Under the pieces are notes generated by a model, which had not been told where the DNA came from, ran no database searches, and saw only the letters and a list, made by a program, of their open reading frames with translations. This document shows, piece by piece, positions 42,485 to 54,089 of a stretch of DNA of 64,000 bases. Position 1 is the stretch's first letter; each line of letters begins with the position of its first letter. The DNA lies in assembly GCF_000020365.1 (NCBI RefSeq), contig NC_012108.1, positions 2,604,001-2,668,000 on the forward strand. Direction: 5' to 3'. The translations under genes were made by a program, and so were the position numbers. The DNA comes from Desulforapulum autotrophicum HRM2. GTDB taxonomy: Bacteria; Desulfobacterota; Desulfobacteria; Desulfobacterales; Desulfobacteraceae.

Positions 42485-43465
42485 ATGATGGTGGACAGCA
42501 GCACACGAATTACGGGGATCGGCAGTGCCCTGGTGGATCTTTTGATCAATGAAACAGATGGATTCCTTGAGGCCCTTGGCAAGGAAAAGGGGGGTATGAC
42601 CCTGGTTGAGCACCATGACCAGGAAGAAATTCTTGGAAGAAGCACTGAAAAACCGGTGGTAGTTCCCGGCGGCGCTGCATGCAACACCATTGTGGGAACG
42701 GCTAAACTTGGGGGCGAGGCCCGGTTCATCGGCATGCGGGGAACCGATGCCTATGGGGACCAGTATGAGGCGGCCCTGAGGCGGTTCAATGTTGAACCGT
42801 TGTTTAATGTTTCGACCAGCACAACCGGCCGGGTGCTTTCTGTCATTACCCCGGATGCCCAGCGGTCCATGTTCACCCACCTTGGGGCCTCGGTTGAGAT
42901 GGACCCATTAAAGGTGCTGCCCGAGCTGTTCACGGACACGGCCATTGCCGTGATCGAAGGGTATCTGCTGTTCAACCCTGATCTGATGCTGGCATCCCTG
43001 AAGAGCGCAAAGGCTGCCGGGGCAAAGATCGCCCTTGACCTTGCAAGCTTTGAGGTGGTCGAAGCGTCAAGGCCTATTCTTGCCGATATCATAGCTGACT
43101 ACGTTGATATCCTCATTGCCAATGAAGACGAGGCAAAAGCCTATACCGGTTTTACGGACGAGTCTGCCGCCCTCAAGGCCCTGTCAAAGAATGTTGATAT
43201 CTCTGTTCTCAAAGTCGGTAAACGCGGTTCCCATGTGGCGGCAAATGGCCGGAAGATCCGGATTGACCCCCAGAAGGGCAAAGAGGCAGTGGATACAACG
43301 GGCGCAGGGGATCTATGGGCCTCGGGTTTTCTCTACGGGGTTGCCCACGGATATTCCCTTGAACAAAGCGGTAAGATCGGATCCGCCTGTGGGTATGAGG
43401 TTTGCCAGGTGGTGGGTGCCCAGGTTCCGGACAAGGCCTGGGACAGGATCAAACAGCTCCTTTAG
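42485..43465 (+). CDS. PfkB-family sugar/adenosine kinase
   Basis: A 326-residue ribokinase-fold enzyme. It has the two PfkB signatures, PGGAACNTIVGTAKLGGEARF near residue 60 and DTTGAGDLWASGFLYG near residue 264 with the catalytic Asp, and a GMRGTDAYGDQY segment. The divergent metK-ahcY operon makes adenosine, so adenosine kinase activity (adenosine to AMP) is the likely job; this rests on context and general resemblance, as other PfkB substrates are possible. AAGGAGAG precedes the ATG. The last 17 bases overlap the end of a convergent methyltransferase gene. Confidence 0.9.
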   Translation: MMVDSSTRITGIGSALVDLLINETDGFLEALGKEKGGMTLVEHHDQEEILGRSTEKPVVVPGGAACNTIVGTAKLGGEARFIGMRGTDAYGDQYEAALRRFNVEPLFNVSTSTTGRVLSVITPDAQRSMFTHLGASVEMDPLKVLPELFTDTAIAVIEGYLLFNPDLMLASLKSAKAAGAKIALDLASFEVVEASRPILADIIADYVDILIANEDEAKAYTGFTDESAALKALSKNVDISVLKVGKRGSHVAANGRKIRIDPQKGKEAVDTTGAGDLWASGFLYGVAHGYSLEQSGKIGSACGYEVCQVVGAQVPDKAWDRIKQLL

Positions 43466-44330
43466 GAAAAAGTTTCCAGACAAGGGTGCCGGTTGTACCG
43501 GTCTGATCCTTTTTTATGGTGTTGCCGTGGGCCAGGGAATCCAGATAGGAACGGATGGTCTGTCTGAGTACAGTTTCGGGCTGATCAGACACCTTCTGGA
43601 AAAAGGCAAGCCGGGTCTCAAGTTCTTCGTCAATGGTGACGGTCTGCTCCCAGGAGATGGCGTCCCATGAAAGCTCAGGCAGAAAACCCATGGCCACCAG
43701 GAGGTTGAATTTTATCATCAGGGTCTGGGGCTTGTCATCCAGGGGCGTTCCCATAATTCTCAGCCATAGTTCATCCAGGATGGGGTGGGTGCGTCTTGCA
43801 GCCCATCCCCTGATGGCGCAGGCGTTTTTTGATGTGGCCATCATGCGGTTGAGGGCCTCGGGTGTTGCAATGGCAGGCGACATAAAGGCGAGGGTCAGAT
43901 CAAAATGCCGGTGCCACCCCAGGGCTTTGATATCGGCCCTGTCCCAGTCCATGCACACCAGTTTGATCCTGCCTTCAAGGGCTTTAGGAATATTTTCCCG
44001 GCACCGGTCAAGCATACCCCGGGAGAAATCAATGGCGGTCACCCTTGCTCCCCGGTCTGCCAGGGCCGTTGCCAGAAGGCCTGTTCCGCATCCGATGTCA
44101 AGGATCTCCATCTTGTCCATCAGAAGGCCTTTGTTTTCAAACATCGTTAGGGTTTTGTCTATCCTTCTGGATGCGACTTCATTGTCTCCCCTGTCATAGG
44201 CTATGGACGCCCGATCCCAGAATTCAGGCGTTGAAAACCCCTTGTGAACGTCAAATGAATCGTGTTTGTCGATCCTGCGCCACTGGTCTGTCCAGAACTG
44301 CGTTGAAAAGACATTGCTGCTTTTTTTCAA
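43449..44330 (-). CDS. SAM-dependent methyltransferase
   Basis: A 293-residue class I methyltransferase. The AdoMet site is ILDIGCGTGLLATALADRGA with an acidic strand end in VTAIDFSRGMLDRCREN. The N-terminal WTDQWRRIDKHDSFDVHKGF and the C-terminal half are not diagnostic of a known substrate. I chose the TTG at 44330 because GGGGAG stands seven bases upstream; the first ATG at 44423 would add 31 residues rich in Cys, Arg and Trp and has GGGGG directly abutting it. It lies next to the methyl-cycle genes, which supply AdoMet and clear its product. Substrate unknown. Confidence 0.82.
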   Translation of the reverse strand: MKKSSNVFSTQFWTDQWRRIDKHDSFDVHKGFSTPEFWDRASIAYDRGDNEVASRRIDKTLTMFENKGLLMDKMEILDIGCGTGLLATALADRGARVTAIDFSRGMLDRCRENIPKALEGRIKLVCMDWDRADIKALGWHRHFDLTLAFMSPAIATPEALNRMMATSKNACAIRGWAARRTHPILDELWLRIMGTPLDDKPQTLMIKFNLLVAMGFLPELSWDAISWEQTVTIDEELETRLAFFQKVSDQPETVLRQTIRSYLDSLAHGNTIKKDQTGTTGTLVWKLFPKGAV

Positions 44331-44532
44331 TGGTTTCTCCCCGGCTTTAAAAACGATGATCCATGAACGATGGCAACAGGGCAATCTGGCACCCCTGTCC
44401 TGGTTGACAAATAGGCCTCGCATCCCCCAGGTCTGTCCAAACTTTGCTTGACCTTTCCTGATGGTTTCTTATACCTTTGAACAACATTTGTCCATTCCAT
44501 CAAAACAACCTTTGACTCAAAGGCAGGTGATC

Positions 44533-46215
44533 ATGTCGGTTTATGACCTTAAGACCCCTTCTTTTCCAGAACTTACAGGCCTGGGACTTAAACTTTCAGC
44601 AGGAATGCTTGGAAATCCACTGCTCCAAAGCCTACTTGCACCCCGGCTGTTAAGGGATGCAGGGATCACAAGGTTCAGAACCCTTGCCTTTGATGAAGAT
44701 CCAAGTTTCACACCCATTCATGGGTTTGAGGACCAGCCCCTTGATTTTGTGGGTGGGATAATTGATCCGATTGCCGAGTTTACATCCTCCCTCAAGGCTG
44801 ATTTCCCCTGTACTCGTTCCGGGGTAATGGCCTATGTTCACGCCTATCAAAGGGGGGAGAGCGATCCCGTAGAGGTGGCGTCAAAAATTGTCAATGCCGT
44901 TGATAAAAACAACGCTGAGCCCCAAAGCATGAATATTTTCATCGCCATGGACAGAAAGGATCTCATGGTCCAGGCCCAGGCCTCAAAACAGCGAATCGAC
45001 CATGGAACCTCCCTGGGTCTCTTTGACGGTGTGCCCGTTGCCGTAAAGGATGAATTTGATCAGGTTCCCTATCCCACAACCGTTGGCACCTCGTTTTTGG
45101 GAAAAAAACCTGCCATTGAAGACGCCACTGTGGTGGCCCGACTTCGAAGCCAGGGGGCACTGCTGGTGGGCAAGGCCAATATGCACGAGATCGGCATTAA
45201 TCCCAACGGGCTCAACGTCCACTTTGGCGCGGTTCGCAACCCCTATCATCTTGACCATGATGCGGGCGGCAGTTCAAGCGGACCGGCAGCAGCAGTGGCC
45301 CTAGGCCTTGTGCCCGTGGCAATCGGTGCCGACGGTGGCGGCAGTATCCGGGTGCCTGCAGGGTATTGCGGGGTTCTTGGCCTCAAGCCCACCTTTGGCC
45401 GGGTAAGCGAGCATGGGGCCGCCCCCCTGTGCTGGAGCGTGGGCCATGCCGGTCCCATTGCAGACACGGTGGCGGATTTGGTGCTTGCATATTCAGTGGT
45501 GGCAGGCCGGGACCCCAGGGATAAAAGGTCCCTTGTTCAACCCCAGGTGACGGTTCAGGGGTGGGACAATGCCGACCTTACTGGTCTTCGCATCGGCGTG
45601 TTCAACGATTGGAACCACCATAGTGACGGTCCGTGCAGCAATAGCTGCGATCATATGGTTGAACAGTTCAAGGGGGCCGGTGCCAGGGTCAAAGCGATTG
45701 AAATTGCCGAGCTTGACGCCATGCGGGTGGCCCATTCCATCCTGATCCTCTCTGAAATGGCAGCTGCCATGTCGGCCTACAAAAAGCATCTCAAAAAAAT
45801 GGGGGCAGGGGTGAGGATCAACCTCTCCCTGGCACGACTGCTCAGGGCTACAGATTATGTCAATGCCCAGCGCATGCGAACACGGGCCATAAAAATTTTC
45901 AATACTGTTTTTAAAACCGTTGATGCCATTGTATCTCCGGGTTCGGCCACCGTGGTTCCCCGGATTCCCCAGGGATTTGAAACAGCCGGCTGGTCTGCGA
46001 TCTCCAATGAGCTTGGATCCATGCGCTACGTGTTTCCGGCAAACCTTACCGGATTTCCTGCCATTACTTTCCCAGGGGGCTATGATAATAACGGTCTTCC
46101 CCTGGGGATTCATGCCATGGCATCCCCCTGGCAGGAGACCCTTTTGTTTCGACTTGCCAGTGCTGCCGAGGCGGTGGTTGAACGACGAAACGGGGTCAGG
46201 TTTTCCGTATTATGA
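44533..46215 (+). CDS. Amidase signature family hydrolase
   Basis: A 560-residue amidase. The Ser-cisSer-Lys triad is visible: Lys in [11 protein letters not shown], the cis-Ser in [16 protein letters not shown] and the nucleophile Ser in [20 protein letters not shown]. The first ~90 residues ([20 protein letters not shown]) precede the usual domain start and resemble the extra N-terminus seen in FAAH-like members. It hydrolyses an amide of unknown identity; it is not GatA by context, since no gatB or gatC is near. The ATG at 44533 is preferred over 44461 because AGGCAGGTGA precedes it and the upstream 24 residues look like leader sequence. Confidence 0.88.
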   Translation: MSVYDLKTPSFPELTGLGLKLSAGMLGNPLLQSLLAPRLLRDAGITRFRTLAFDEDPSFTPIHGFEDQPLDFVGGIIDPIAEFTSSLKADFPCTRSGVMAYVHAYQRGESDPVEVASKIVNAVDKNNAEPQSMNIFIAMDRKDLMVQAQASKQRIDHGTSLGLFDGVPVAVKDEFDQVPYPTTVGTSFLGKKPAIEDATVVARLRSQGALLVGKANMHEIGINPNGLNVHFGAVRNPYHLDHDAGGSSSGPAAAVALGLVPVAIGADGGGSIRVPAGYCGVLGLKPTFGRVSEHGAAPLCWSVGHAGPIADTVADLVLAYSVVAGRDPRDKRSLVQPQVTVQGWDNADLTGLRIGVFNDWNHHSDGPCSNSCDHMVEQFKGAGARVKAIEIAELDAMRVAHSILILSEMAAAMSAYKKHLKKMGAGVRINLSLARLLRATDYVNAQRMRTRAIKIFNTVFKTVDAIVSPGSATVVPRIPQGFETAGWSAISNELGSMRYVFPANLTGFPAITFPGGYDNNGLPLGIHAMASPWQETLLFRLASAAEAVVERRNGVRFSVL

Positions 46216-46400
46216 TCCGTGTGCTCCTTGTCCGAAAATCTAATCCCCTTTGTTTCTTAATGTTCAGTAAACGGACACCGACTGATCCACACAGTTTAAA
46301 TCCATAATCCGAATTGCTTTGCGTCCTCGTTCGATTCTTTGACTTTTTATTGAAAATGGGCCATATAGATAAGATTATTTACTGACGTATGGGAGGCGTA

Positions 46401-46892
46401 TTGAGAATCGGTTCAGGATATGACGTGCACCGGCTGGTTGCAGGCAGAAAACTCGTATTGGGAGGCGTGGCCATTGACCATGGGTTGGGACTTCTCGGAC
46501 ATTCAGATGCAGATGTGCTGGTTCACTCGGTGTGTGACGCCCTGCTGGGTGCTGCAGGCCTTGGGGATATTGGCCAGCACTTTCCTGATTCAGACCCGAA
46601 ATTCAAGGACATATCAAGCCTGGTTCTCCTGGCCCGCTGCAGGGAGCTCCTGGCAGCCAAAGGATTTGTTGTTTCAAATATTGACTGTACCGTATTGGCC
46701 GAGCGTCCCAGACTTGCGCCCCATCGGTCGGCCATGGAACGAACCATGGCAGCAGCCCTTGACCTTGCGCCCGACCGTGTGAACGTAAAGGCAACCACAA
46801 CCGAAGGGTTGGGGTTTGCAGGAAGGGGGGAGGGCATTGGTGCCCACACCGTTGTCTTAATCACAGAAATAGCGGCACAGCCGCGAGTATGA
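46401..46892 (+). CDS. ispF: 2-C-methyl-D-erythritol 2,4-cyclodiphosphate synthase
   Basis: A 163-residue enzyme of the MEP isoprenoid pathway, forming the cyclic diphosphate with release of CMP. The zinc ligands are in GYDVH and the HSDADVLVHSVCDALLG segment; DIGQHFPDSDPKFK and the end ATTTEGLGFAGRGEGIGAHT fit IspF. I prefer the TTG at 46401 over the ATG at 46389, since GGGAGG sits just before it and it gives the canonical RIGSGYDVHR opening. A possible promoter (TTGACT at 46339, TATAGA at 46364, 19-base spacing) lies upstream. ispD is not adjacent. Confidence 0.94.
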   Translation: MRIGSGYDVHRLVAGRKLVLGGVAIDHGLGLLGHSDADVLVHSVCDALLGAAGLGDIGQHFPDSDPKFKDISSLVLLARCRELLAAKGFVVSNIDCTVLAERPRLAPHRSAMERTMAAALDLAPDRVNVKATTTEGLGFAGRGEGIGAHTVVLITEIAAQPRV

Positions 46893-46949
46893 TGGCCCAC
46901 ACACGGTTGTTCTTCACACATATAATTACAAAATGATCAGGAAAAAAAT

Positions 46950-48383
46950 ATGAGCCTACGAATTTATAATACCCAGACCAGAACTAAAGAGACCTTTATT
47001 CCCCTGGAAAAAAACAAGGTCAAGATGTACGTATGCGGACCCACTGTCTATGACACGAGCCACATCGGCCATGCCCGTTCCGTGGTGGTTTTTGACGTGG
47101 TGTTCCGGTGGCTCAGGCATTCAGGCTATGATGTGTGCTACGTCAGAAACTTCACCGATGTGGATGACAAGATCATCAACCGGGCCAATGAACTGGGCCA
47201 GGATCCAAAGGAGATCAGTGAACGCTACATCAAAGAGTTCCACAATGAGATGGACGCCCTTAACGTGTTGCGGCCCACCATTGAGCCCAAGGCCACCGAG
47301 CATATCCAGGATATCATCGATTTTATCCAGCGTCTCATTGACAAGGGCAAGGCATACCATGTGCCGGGAAGCGATGTCTTTTTTTCTATCCAGTCCTTTG
47401 ACGAATACGGTAAACTGTCGGGCAGGAACCCTGACGACATGATGCCCGGATCCAGAATTGCCGTGGATGATAAAAAACGCGACCCCAAGGATTTCACCCT
47501 GTGGAAACCGGTAAAACCTGGTGAACCCTCCTGGCCCAGCCCCTGGGGGGACGGCAGGCCCGGCTGGCACATTGAGTGCTCGGCCATGAGCTACAAATAC
47601 CTTGGAGAGAGTTTTGACATCCACGGTGGTGGAAAGGATCTGATTTTTCCCCACCATGAGAACGAGATTGCCCAGTCCGAGGCGGCCTTTGGCAAGACTT
47701 TTGTGCGATACTGGATTCACAACGGCTTTGTGGACATCAACAACGAAAAGATGTCCAAATCCCTTGGCAATTTCACCATGATCAAGGATGTGCTCAAGGA
47801 TTACCACCCAGAAGTGATGCGCATGTTTCTTCTGTCCAAGCACTACAGAAGTCCCATTGACTACAATGACACCTCCATGGATGAGGTGATCTCGGGCCTT
47901 GACAGGCTTTATGCATTTGTTGAGCGGGCCCAGGGTGCAGGGGCCACGGTCAACGGGGTAGAGCCAGGCAAAGAGTGGGCCAGCTTTGAAGCTGCCATGG
48001 ATGATGACTTTAACACGGCCAGGGCCATGGCGACCCTGTTTGACACGGTCAAGACCGGCAACCGCATCCTTGACCAGCAGGGGGAAACCGTGAGCCCGGA
48101 GACATTGTCTGCGGTTTCAACCCTGTGTGCCGATCTCAAACGCATGGGTTCCATCCTTGGTATCCTTGCCCAGGAGCCCCAAGACTACTTCAGGGCCAAG
48201 AAGGAGAGTGGCCTTGCCGGCAAGGACCTGGATGGTGATGCCATTGAGAGGCTGATCCAGGAACGGGTTGCGGCAAGGCAGTCAAAGAATTTTGCCCGGG
48301 CCGATGAGATTCGTGCCGAACTTGATGCAATGAACATTGTCCTGGAGGACGGACCCGACGGCACCACCTGGAAGATCGGATAG
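46950..48383 (+). CDS. cysS: Cysteinyl-tRNA synthetase
   Basis: A 477-residue class I synthetase charging tRNA-Cys. The zinc/HIGH region is [21 protein letters not shown], followed by [31 protein letters not shown] with zinc ligands, [20 protein letters not shown] and the KMSKS loop [14 protein letters not shown]-terminal DALR and small anticodon-binding part ends [11 protein letters not shown]. The length is normal. It follows ispF by 57 bases, a common bacterial arrangement. A strong hairpin lies just after the stop. Confidence 0.98.
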   Translation: MSLRIYNTQTRTKETFIPLEKNKVKMYVCGPTVYDTSHIGHARSVVVFDVVFRWLRHSGYDVCYVRNFTDVDDKIINRANELGQDPKEISERYIKEFHNEMDALNVLRPTIEPKATEHIQDIIDFIQRLIDKGKAYHVPGSDVFFSIQSFDEYGKLSGRNPDDMMPGSRIAVDDKKRDPKDFTLWKPVKPGEPSWPSPWGDGRPGWHIECSAMSYKYLGESFDIHGGGKDLIFPHHENEIAQSEAAFGKTFVRYWIHNGFVDINNEKMSKSLGNFTMIKDVLKDYHPEVMRMFLLSKHYRSPIDYNDTSMDEVISGLDRLYAFVERAQGAGATVNGVEPGKEWASFEAAMDDDFNTARAMATLFDTVKTGNRILDQQGETVSPETLSAVSTLCADLKRMGSILGILAQEPQDYFRAKKESGLAGKDLDGDAIERLIQERVAARQSKNFARADEIRAELDAMNIVLEDGPDGTTWKIG

Positions 48384-48391
48384 TGGGTTGA

Positions 48392-48422
48392 CGGAGCCAG
48401 AGTTGCAGACCGTCTGGCTCCG
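48392..48422. terminator. Hairpin between convergent cysS and glnS
   Basis: CGGAGCCAGA and TCTGGCTCCG make a perfect 10-base-pair stem with an 11-base loop, nine bases after the cysS stop in the 93-base convergent gap. The U-tract is weak on both sides. Confidence 0.55.
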
Positions 48423-48476
48423 TTGAATCAAATTTAGCTTTTGCTGGCCTTCCATGATCATGGTTGTTGCCGGGAG

Positions 48477-50147
48477 CTATCTTTTTTTTGCCCAGTTGTC
48501 CCTCAGGGTTACCGTCCGGTTAAACACCGGCAGGTTCGGTGTGGAATCTTTGGCGTCCAGGCAGAAATAGCCCAGGCGCTCAAACTGAACAACGTTTTCA
48601 GCAGTTGCCTGGGCAAGGCTTTTTTCCACCCGGGCATTTTCCAGGCAGACCAGGGAATCGGGGTTGAGGTCATTGATGAAATCCTCACCGTCCGCCTCCG
48701 GGTCTTCGGTTGAAAACAGCCGATCGTAGAGCCTTACCCTGGCCGGGATTGATCCTTGTTCCGATACCCAGTGAAGGGTTCCCTTGACCTTTCGTCCGTC
48801 CGGGGCATCCCCGCCCCGGGTTGCCGGGTCATAGGTGCAGATAAGATGGGAAATTTGTCCGGCGTCATCCTTGACCACCTCTTTGCAGGTGATGAAGTAG
48901 GCGTACCTGAGGCGTACCTCACGTCCGGGTCCCAGGCGGAAGAATTTTTTCGGCGGATCTTCCATGAAATCCTCCTGCTCAATGTAGATCTCCCGGGAAA
49001 AAATCACCTGGCGCTGGCCCATTTCCGGTTTCTGGGGGTGGTTTACGGCATCAAGGGCCTCAACGGTATCTTCAGGCCAGTTCTCAATGACCACCCTGAG
49101 GGGATTGATCACGCCCATGACCCGGTTGGCAGTTTCGTTTAAATCCTCCCTGAGTACATTTTCCAGCAACCCCATGTCGATGCGGCTCTCTTTTTTACTC
49201 ACGCCAATGGTGGCGCAGAAATTCCGGATCGCCCGGGGAGTGTAGCCCCGCCGTCTGATGCCAGCCAGGGTGGGTAGCCTTGGGTCGTCCCAGTCTTCGA
49301 CCAGGTGGTTGTTCACAAGGGTCTGGAGTTTTCGCTTGCTCATGATGGTGTAGTTCAGGTTCATGCGTGCAAACTCGATCTGCTGGGGATGGCAGGGCAC
49401 ATCAAGCCGGTCCAGAATCCAGTCGTAGAGGGGGCGGTGGTCCTGAAACTCCAGGGTGCACAGGGAGTGGGTAATGTTTTCCAGGGCGTCTGATATGCAG
49501 TGGGTAAAGTCGTACATGGGATAGATACACCAGGCATCCCCGGTCCTGGGATGGGGCATTTTCTTGATTCTGTAAATCACCGGGTCCCTCAGGTTGATGT
49601 TGGGGGATGTCATGTCTATCTTGGCCCTGAGGGCGTGGGTGCCTTCGTCAAACTCCCCTGCCTTCATCCGCTCGAACAGGTCAAGGTTCTCTGCCACAGA
49701 CCGGTTGCGATAAGGACTTTCTTTGCCTGGTTCCGTGAGGGTGCCGCGATATTCCCGCATCTGCTCAAAAGTCAGCTCACAGACAAAGGCATTACCTGCC
49801 TTGATGAGATCCACGGCAAAGTCGTACAATTGTTCAAAGTAATCTGAGGCGTAATAAACAGTATCGCCCCAGTCAAAACCGAGCCAGCCGACATCCTTAA
49901 TGATGGCATCAACGTACTTTTGTTCTTCCTTGGCAGGGTTGGTGTCGTCAAACCGTAAATTGCAGGTGCCGTTAAACTGCCGGGCCATGCCAAAGTTGAG
50001 ACAGATGGATTTTGCATGCCCCAGATGAAGAAACCCGTTGGGCTCGGGAGGAAACCTTGTTCCCACCCGTCCGTCAAACTTGCCGGTCTTCATGTCACCG
50101 TCAATGATGGATTTTATAAAATGGCTGGTTATATTTTGATCTTCCAT
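48477..50147 (-). CDS. glnS: Glutaminyl-tRNA synthetase
   Basis: A 556-residue class I synthetase for tRNA-Gln. [23 protein letters not shown] carries the HIGH motif, [18 protein letters not shown] follows, and the KMSKS equivalent is [11 protein letters not shown]. The C-terminal half is the two-barrel anticodon-binding domain ([19 protein letters not shown]). GlnRS in a Desulfobacterota genome reflects the known transfer of this enzyme into bacteria from eukaryotes. AAGAGAGG precedes the ATG. It is divergent from uvrB. Confidence 0.98.
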   Translation of the reverse strand: MEDQNITSHFIKSIIDGDMKTGKFDGRVGTRFPPEPNGFLHLGHAKSICLNFGMARQFNGTCNLRFDDTNPAKEEQKYVDAIIKDVGWLGFDWGDTVYYASDYFEQLYDFAVDLIKAGNAFVCELTFEQMREYRGTLTEPGKESPYRNRSVAENLDLFERMKAGEFDEGTHALRAKIDMTSPNINLRDPVIYRIKKMPHPRTGDAWCIYPMYDFTHCISDALENITHSLCTLEFQDHRPLYDWILDRLDVPCHPQQIEFARMNLNYTIMSKRKLQTLVNNHLVEDWDDPRLPTLAGIRRRGYTPRAIRNFCATIGVSKKESRIDMGLLENVLREDLNETANRVMGVINPLRVVIENWPEDTVEALDAVNHPQKPEMGQRQVIFSREIYIEQEDFMEDPPKKFFRLGPGREVRLRYAYFITCKEVVKDDAGQISHLICTYDPATRGGDAPDGRKVKGTLHWVSEQGSIPARVRLYDRLFSTEDPEADGEDFINDLNPDSLVCLENARVEKSLAQATAENVVQFERLGYFCLDAKDSTPNLPVFNRTVTLRDNWAKKR

Positions 50148-50269
50148 TGAATCCTCTCTTAATACAGGTAAATGTATGGTGGTTTAAACCCTAATGCTTA
50201 CCACATTCCCTGGGGTTGCAAAAGCAATAATTCTTTAAAAAAAGGGGGATCTCTGGTATATAGGGTTCC

Positions 50270-52261
50270 ATGACTCAATTTAATATCAAATCGCCCTTTC
50301 AACCCACCGGGGACCAGCCTTCGGCCATTGACTTTCTTTCAAAGGGAATTTTCGAAAAAAAAAAACACCAGGTCCTTCTTGGGGTGACCGGGTCGGGAAA
50401 AACCTTTACCATGGCCAACATCATTGCAAGAACGGGCAGACCCGCCCTTGTGATCGCACCGAACAAGACTCTGGCAGCCCAGTTGTACAACGAATTCAAG
50501 ACGCTTTTTCCAGAAAATGCCGTTGAGTATTTTGTCAGCTATTACGACTATTATCAGCCCGAAGCCTACATTCCCACCAGTGACACCTATATCCAGAAGG
50601 ACTCTTCCATCAACGAAATGATTGACAAGATGCGTCATTCTGCCACCCGGTCCGTGCTGGCAAGAAAAGATGTGATCGTGGTGGCAAGTGTCTCATGCAT
50701 CTACGGCCTGGGCGCTCCTGAGGATTACCTGGCACTGCGGGTGGAAATTAACGAGGAGATGGAAAAATCCAGGGATAAACTTCTGGCTGAACTTGTCAAC
50801 ATCCAGTACCAGAGAAACGATGTGGATTTCCACAGGGGAACCTTCCGGGTCAGGGGGGACAGGGTCGAAGTCTTTCCGGCTTATGAGACGGATAAAGCCC
50901 TTCGGATTGATTTTTTTGGTGACACCATTGACGGCGTTTTCGAGGTAGACCCCCTCAAGGGGGATGTCCTTAACCGGATAAAGGGTACGGCTGTTTTTCC
51001 GGCCTCCCACTATGTCACCCTGAACCAGACCAGACAGCGGGCCGTGGAGACAATCAAGGCGGAACTCAAGGTGAGAATTGATTTTTTCAGGAACGAAAAT
51101 AGACTCATCGAAGCCCAGCGCATTGAAGAGCGCACCCAGTATGACCTTGAAATGATCAACGAGATCGGCTACTGCAACGGTATCGAAAATTACTCCCGCC
51201 ATCTCACAGGCAGAGCTCAAGGTGAGCCACCCCCAACCTTGATCGACTATTTTCCCGAAGATTTTCTCTGTTTTTTTGACGAGAGCCACATTTCTGTTTC
51301 CCAGGTGGGGGCCATGTACAAAGCTGACCGGTCCAGGAAGGAAAATCTTGTGGGGCACGGGTTTCGTCTGCCGTCAGCCCTGGACAACCGGCCGTTGAAA
51401 TTTGACGAATTCAAAAAAAAGATTCCCCAGGCCATTTATGTCTCCGCCACACCCGCTGACTATGAGCTTTCATTGGCAGGTACCCGGGTTGCCGAGCAGA
51501 TCGTCAGACCCACAGGCCTCCTTGATCCGGCCATTGAGGTCAGAAAGGCGACCACCCAGGTGGACGATCTCTATGAGGAGATCGTCAAGCGGGTGGAGGC
51601 CGAAGAGCGGGTTCTGGTGACCACCTTGACCAAACGCATGTCCGAAGATCTCACCGACTATTTTTCAGATTTCGGCATCAAGGTCAAGTACCTGCATTCG
51701 GATATCGGCACGGTGGAACGCATCGACATTATCCAGGATTTAAGAAAGGGCGTGTTTGACGTTCTCATCGGCATCAACCTTCTGAGGGAAGGACTTGACA
51801 TCCCCGAGGTGACCCTGGTGGCCGTACTGGATGCGGACAAAGAAGGATTTCTGCGATCCTATCGATCCCTTGTTCAGACCTTTGGGCGTGCAGCCAGAAA
51901 CGCATGCGGCAAGGTGATCATGTACGCAGACCGCATCACCCCTTCAATGAAAAAAGCCATGGACGAGACAGATCGGCGCCGGATCATCCAGAAACAATAC
52001 AACCAGGATCACAATATCGTGCCAACGACCATCATCAAGGAGATTAAGATGTTCGACTACACCATGGAAAAGGATCTGGCCGACCTTTCCCCTGGGGTGG
52101 GTGAGTCGACAACCGTCTATGATGCCGACACGGACAACCTGGCAGAAATCATTGCGAACCTCAAGGTTGAAATGAAACAGGCGGCAAGAAAAATGGAGTT
52201 TGAAACAGCTGCAACCCTCAGGGACAGGATCCGGGAATTGTCTAAGATCCTGGAGATGTAA
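50270..52261 (+). CDS. uvrB: Excinuclease ABC subunit B
   Basis: A 663-residue nucleotide-excision-repair helicase-like protein. Walker A is [13 protein letters not shown] near residue 40, the beta-hairpin segment is [24 protein letters not shown]-type box FFDESH, then [23 protein letters not shown] and [11 protein letters not shown]-terminal UVR motif ([17 protein letters not shown]) binds UvrC. It opens damaged DNA after UvrA loading. uvrC follows four bases after the stop. A TATATA box lies only about eight bases before the ATG and no clear ribosome site is visible. No LexA-type box was recognised. Confidence 0.98.
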   Translation: MTQFNIKSPFQPTGDQPSAIDFLSKGIFEKKKHQVLLGVTGSGKTFTMANIIARTGRPALVIAPNKTLAAQLYNEFKTLFPENAVEYFVSYYDYYQPEAYIPTSDTYIQKDSSINEMIDKMRHSATRSVLARKDVIVVASVSCIYGLGAPEDYLALRVEINEEMEKSRDKLLAELVNIQYQRNDVDFHRGTFRVRGDRVEVFPAYETDKALRIDFFGDTIDGVFEVDPLKGDVLNRIKGTAVFPASHYVTLNQTRQRAVETIKAELKVRIDFFRNENRLIEAQRIEERTQYDLEMINEIGYCNGIENYSRHLTGRAQGEPPPTLIDYFPEDFLCFFDESHISVSQVGAMYKADRSRKENLVGHGFRLPSALDNRPLKFDEFKKKIPQAIYVSATPADYELSLAGTRVAEQIVRPTGLLDPAIEVRKATTQVDDLYEEIVKRVEAEERVLVTTLTKRMSEDLTDYFSDFGIKVKYLHSDIGTVERIDIIQDLRKGVFDVLIGINLLREGLDIPEVTLVAVLDADKEGFLRSYRSLVQTFGRAARNACGKVIMYADRITPSMKKAMDETDRRRIIQKQYNQDHNIVPTTIIKEIKMFDYTMEKDLADLSPGVGESTTVYDADTDNLAEIIANLKVEMKQAARKMEFETAATLRDRIRELSKILEM

Positions 52262-52265
52262 CCCA

Positions 52266-54086
52266 ATGACCCCATCCGTGCTTGAGCGATATCAATCCGC
52301 CCCCCAGAATCCCGGTGTTTACCTGATGAAGGATAAAAGGGGTACGATCATCTATGTGGGCAAGGCCCTGAACCTGAAAAAACGGCTCGCCTCTTACTTT
52401 GCAAGGGAGACCGGCCATGACATGAAGACCGGTGTGCTGCTTAAAAAAGTGGTCGATTTTGATCTCATTGTCACAGCCACCGAGCATGAGGCCCTGATCC
52501 TTGAATCGACCCTGATCAAGAAGCACAGTCCCCGGTACAACGTGATCCTCAAAGACGGAAAGAGCTATCCCTGCCTCAGGATCGACACTTCCAAACCCTT
52601 TCCGGCCCTGGAGGTGGTACGAAAAATCGGGGATGACAATGCCGTTTACTTTGGTCCCTACTCATCTGTCCAGAGTGTCAGAAGTACCATCAAACAGGTG
52701 AACAAAATATTCAAGCTTAGAAAATGCAGGGATGTTCAGTTTGCCAACCGCACAAGACCCTGCCTCAATTATCAGATAAACGCATGCCTGGGCGCCTGCT
52801 GCAACAGGGTGTCAAGGCAGGAGTATGCCCGGGTAGTTGGGGATGTGATTCTGTTTTTAAAGGGCAGGGCTCCAGATCTGATCAACCGGCTGAAGTTCGA
52901 GATGCAGACAGAGGCAGATCTTGAACATTTTGAACGTGCTGCCCAGATCCGGGACACTATCCTTGCCATTCAAACAACCCTGGAGCGCCAGGTGGTCGTT
53001 TCAACGGACAGGACGGATCGGGATGTCATTGCCTGTGCCATTAACGGGGAAAAGGCCGTTGTCACCATTCTATTTGTCCGTTCCGGCAACCTTGTGGGCT
53101 CCAGGAACTATCCCTTTGACACTGGCTTAAGCGGGGTGCCTGAAATCCTGGACGCCTTTGTCCGACATTACTACGAGCGAAGCCTGTTTATTCCCGGGCA
53201 GATTCTGATTGCCGAAAAAATTGAAAATCATGGTCTGGTACAGGACCTTTTGATCGAAAAGCGGGGTAAGCGGGTCAGTCTGGTTGTTCCTGAACGGGGC
53301 GACAAGCGACGTCTTGTGGAAATGGCCCTTGTAAATGCACAAAAAGAACTGGAAAAAAATCTATCGATCCAAAATGAGGCCTGGGAGACCCTGACTGCCC
53401 TCCAGACCATCCTGGGAATGTCTGTGTATCCACGAAGGATCGAATGTTTTGATAATTCCAACATGGCGGGTACGGACCCGGTTTCGTCCATGGTGGTCTT
53501 TGTGGACGGCCTTGCCTGTAAGTCTGAATACCGGAAGTTCATCATTCGGGATGCAAAGGAAAATGATGATTACGCCTGCATGACCGAAGTGCTCACCAGG
53601 CGACTTTCCAGCACCGAGGCCCCCCTGCCTGATCTTCTGGTCGTGGACGGGGGCAAGGGACAACTCTCCATGGCTGTGGCTGTACTCAAGAGTCTTGGCC
53701 TTGAGAATCGCTTCCAGGTGGCGGGCCTTGCCAAGAAAGATGCAAAACTGGGGGAGGTCTATGATAAAATTTACCTGCCGGGCAGGGCCAACCCCGTGAA
53801 CACCCGGGGGGCACTCAAGGCCCTCTACCTTGTCCAGCGACTCAGGGACGAGGCCCACAGATTTGCAATCACCTTCCAGCGAAAACGACGCTCCAAACGG
53901 GCAGGGACCTCGGTGCTGGATGCTGTGCCGGGCATTGGAAAAAAACGAAAACAGGTGCTGATGACCACCTACAAGGGAATTAGCCGCATGGGACAGGCAA
54001 CGGTTGAAGAGCTTGCCTCTCTTCCGGGCATGACCCTTGCCGCTGCCCAACAGGTCAAGTCTGCCCTTGCCCTGGATAAGGATTGA
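52266..54086 (+). CDS. uvrC: Excinuclease ABC subunit C
   Basis: A 606-residue dual-incision nuclease. An N-terminal GIY-YIG domain (NPGVYLMKDKRGTIIYVGKA) makes the 3' cut. A cysteine cluster region (LRKCRDVQFANRTRPCLNYQ) follows, then a UVR motif (LEHFERAAQIRDTILAI), the RNase H-like domain (IECFDNSNMAGTDPVSSMVV; DLLVVDGGKGQL) for the 5' cut, and helix-hairpin-helix repeats at the end. The ATG at 52266, four bases after the uvrB stop, gives the family opening. The two form a repair operon. Confidence 0.98.
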   Translation: MTPSVLERYQSAPQNPGVYLMKDKRGTIIYVGKALNLKKRLASYFARETGHDMKTGVLLKKVVDFDLIVTATEHEALILESTLIKKHSPRYNVILKDGKSYPCLRIDTSKPFPALEVVRKIGDDNAVYFGPYSSVQSVRSTIKQVNKIFKLRKCRDVQFANRTRPCLNYQINACLGACCNRVSRQEYARVVGDVILFLKGRAPDLINRLKFEMQTEADLEHFERAAQIRDTILAIQTTLERQVVVSTDRTDRDVIACAINGEKAVVTILFVRSGNLVGSRNYPFDTGLSGVPEILDAFVRHYYERSLFIPGQILIAEKIENHGLVQDLLIEKRGKRVSLVVPERGDKRRLVEMALVNAQKELEKNLSIQNEAWETLTALQTILGMSVYPRRIECFDNSNMAGTDPVSSMVVFVDGLACKSEYRKFIIRDAKENDDYACMTEVLTRRLSSTEAPLPDLLVVDGGKGQLSMAVAVLKSLGLENRFQVAGLAKKDAKLGEVYDKIYLPGRANPVNTRGALKALYLVQRLRDEAHRFAITFQRKRRSKRAGTSVLDAVPGIGKKRKQVLMTTYKGISRMGQATVEELASLPGMTLAAAQQVKSALALDKD

Positions 54087-54089
54087 ACC

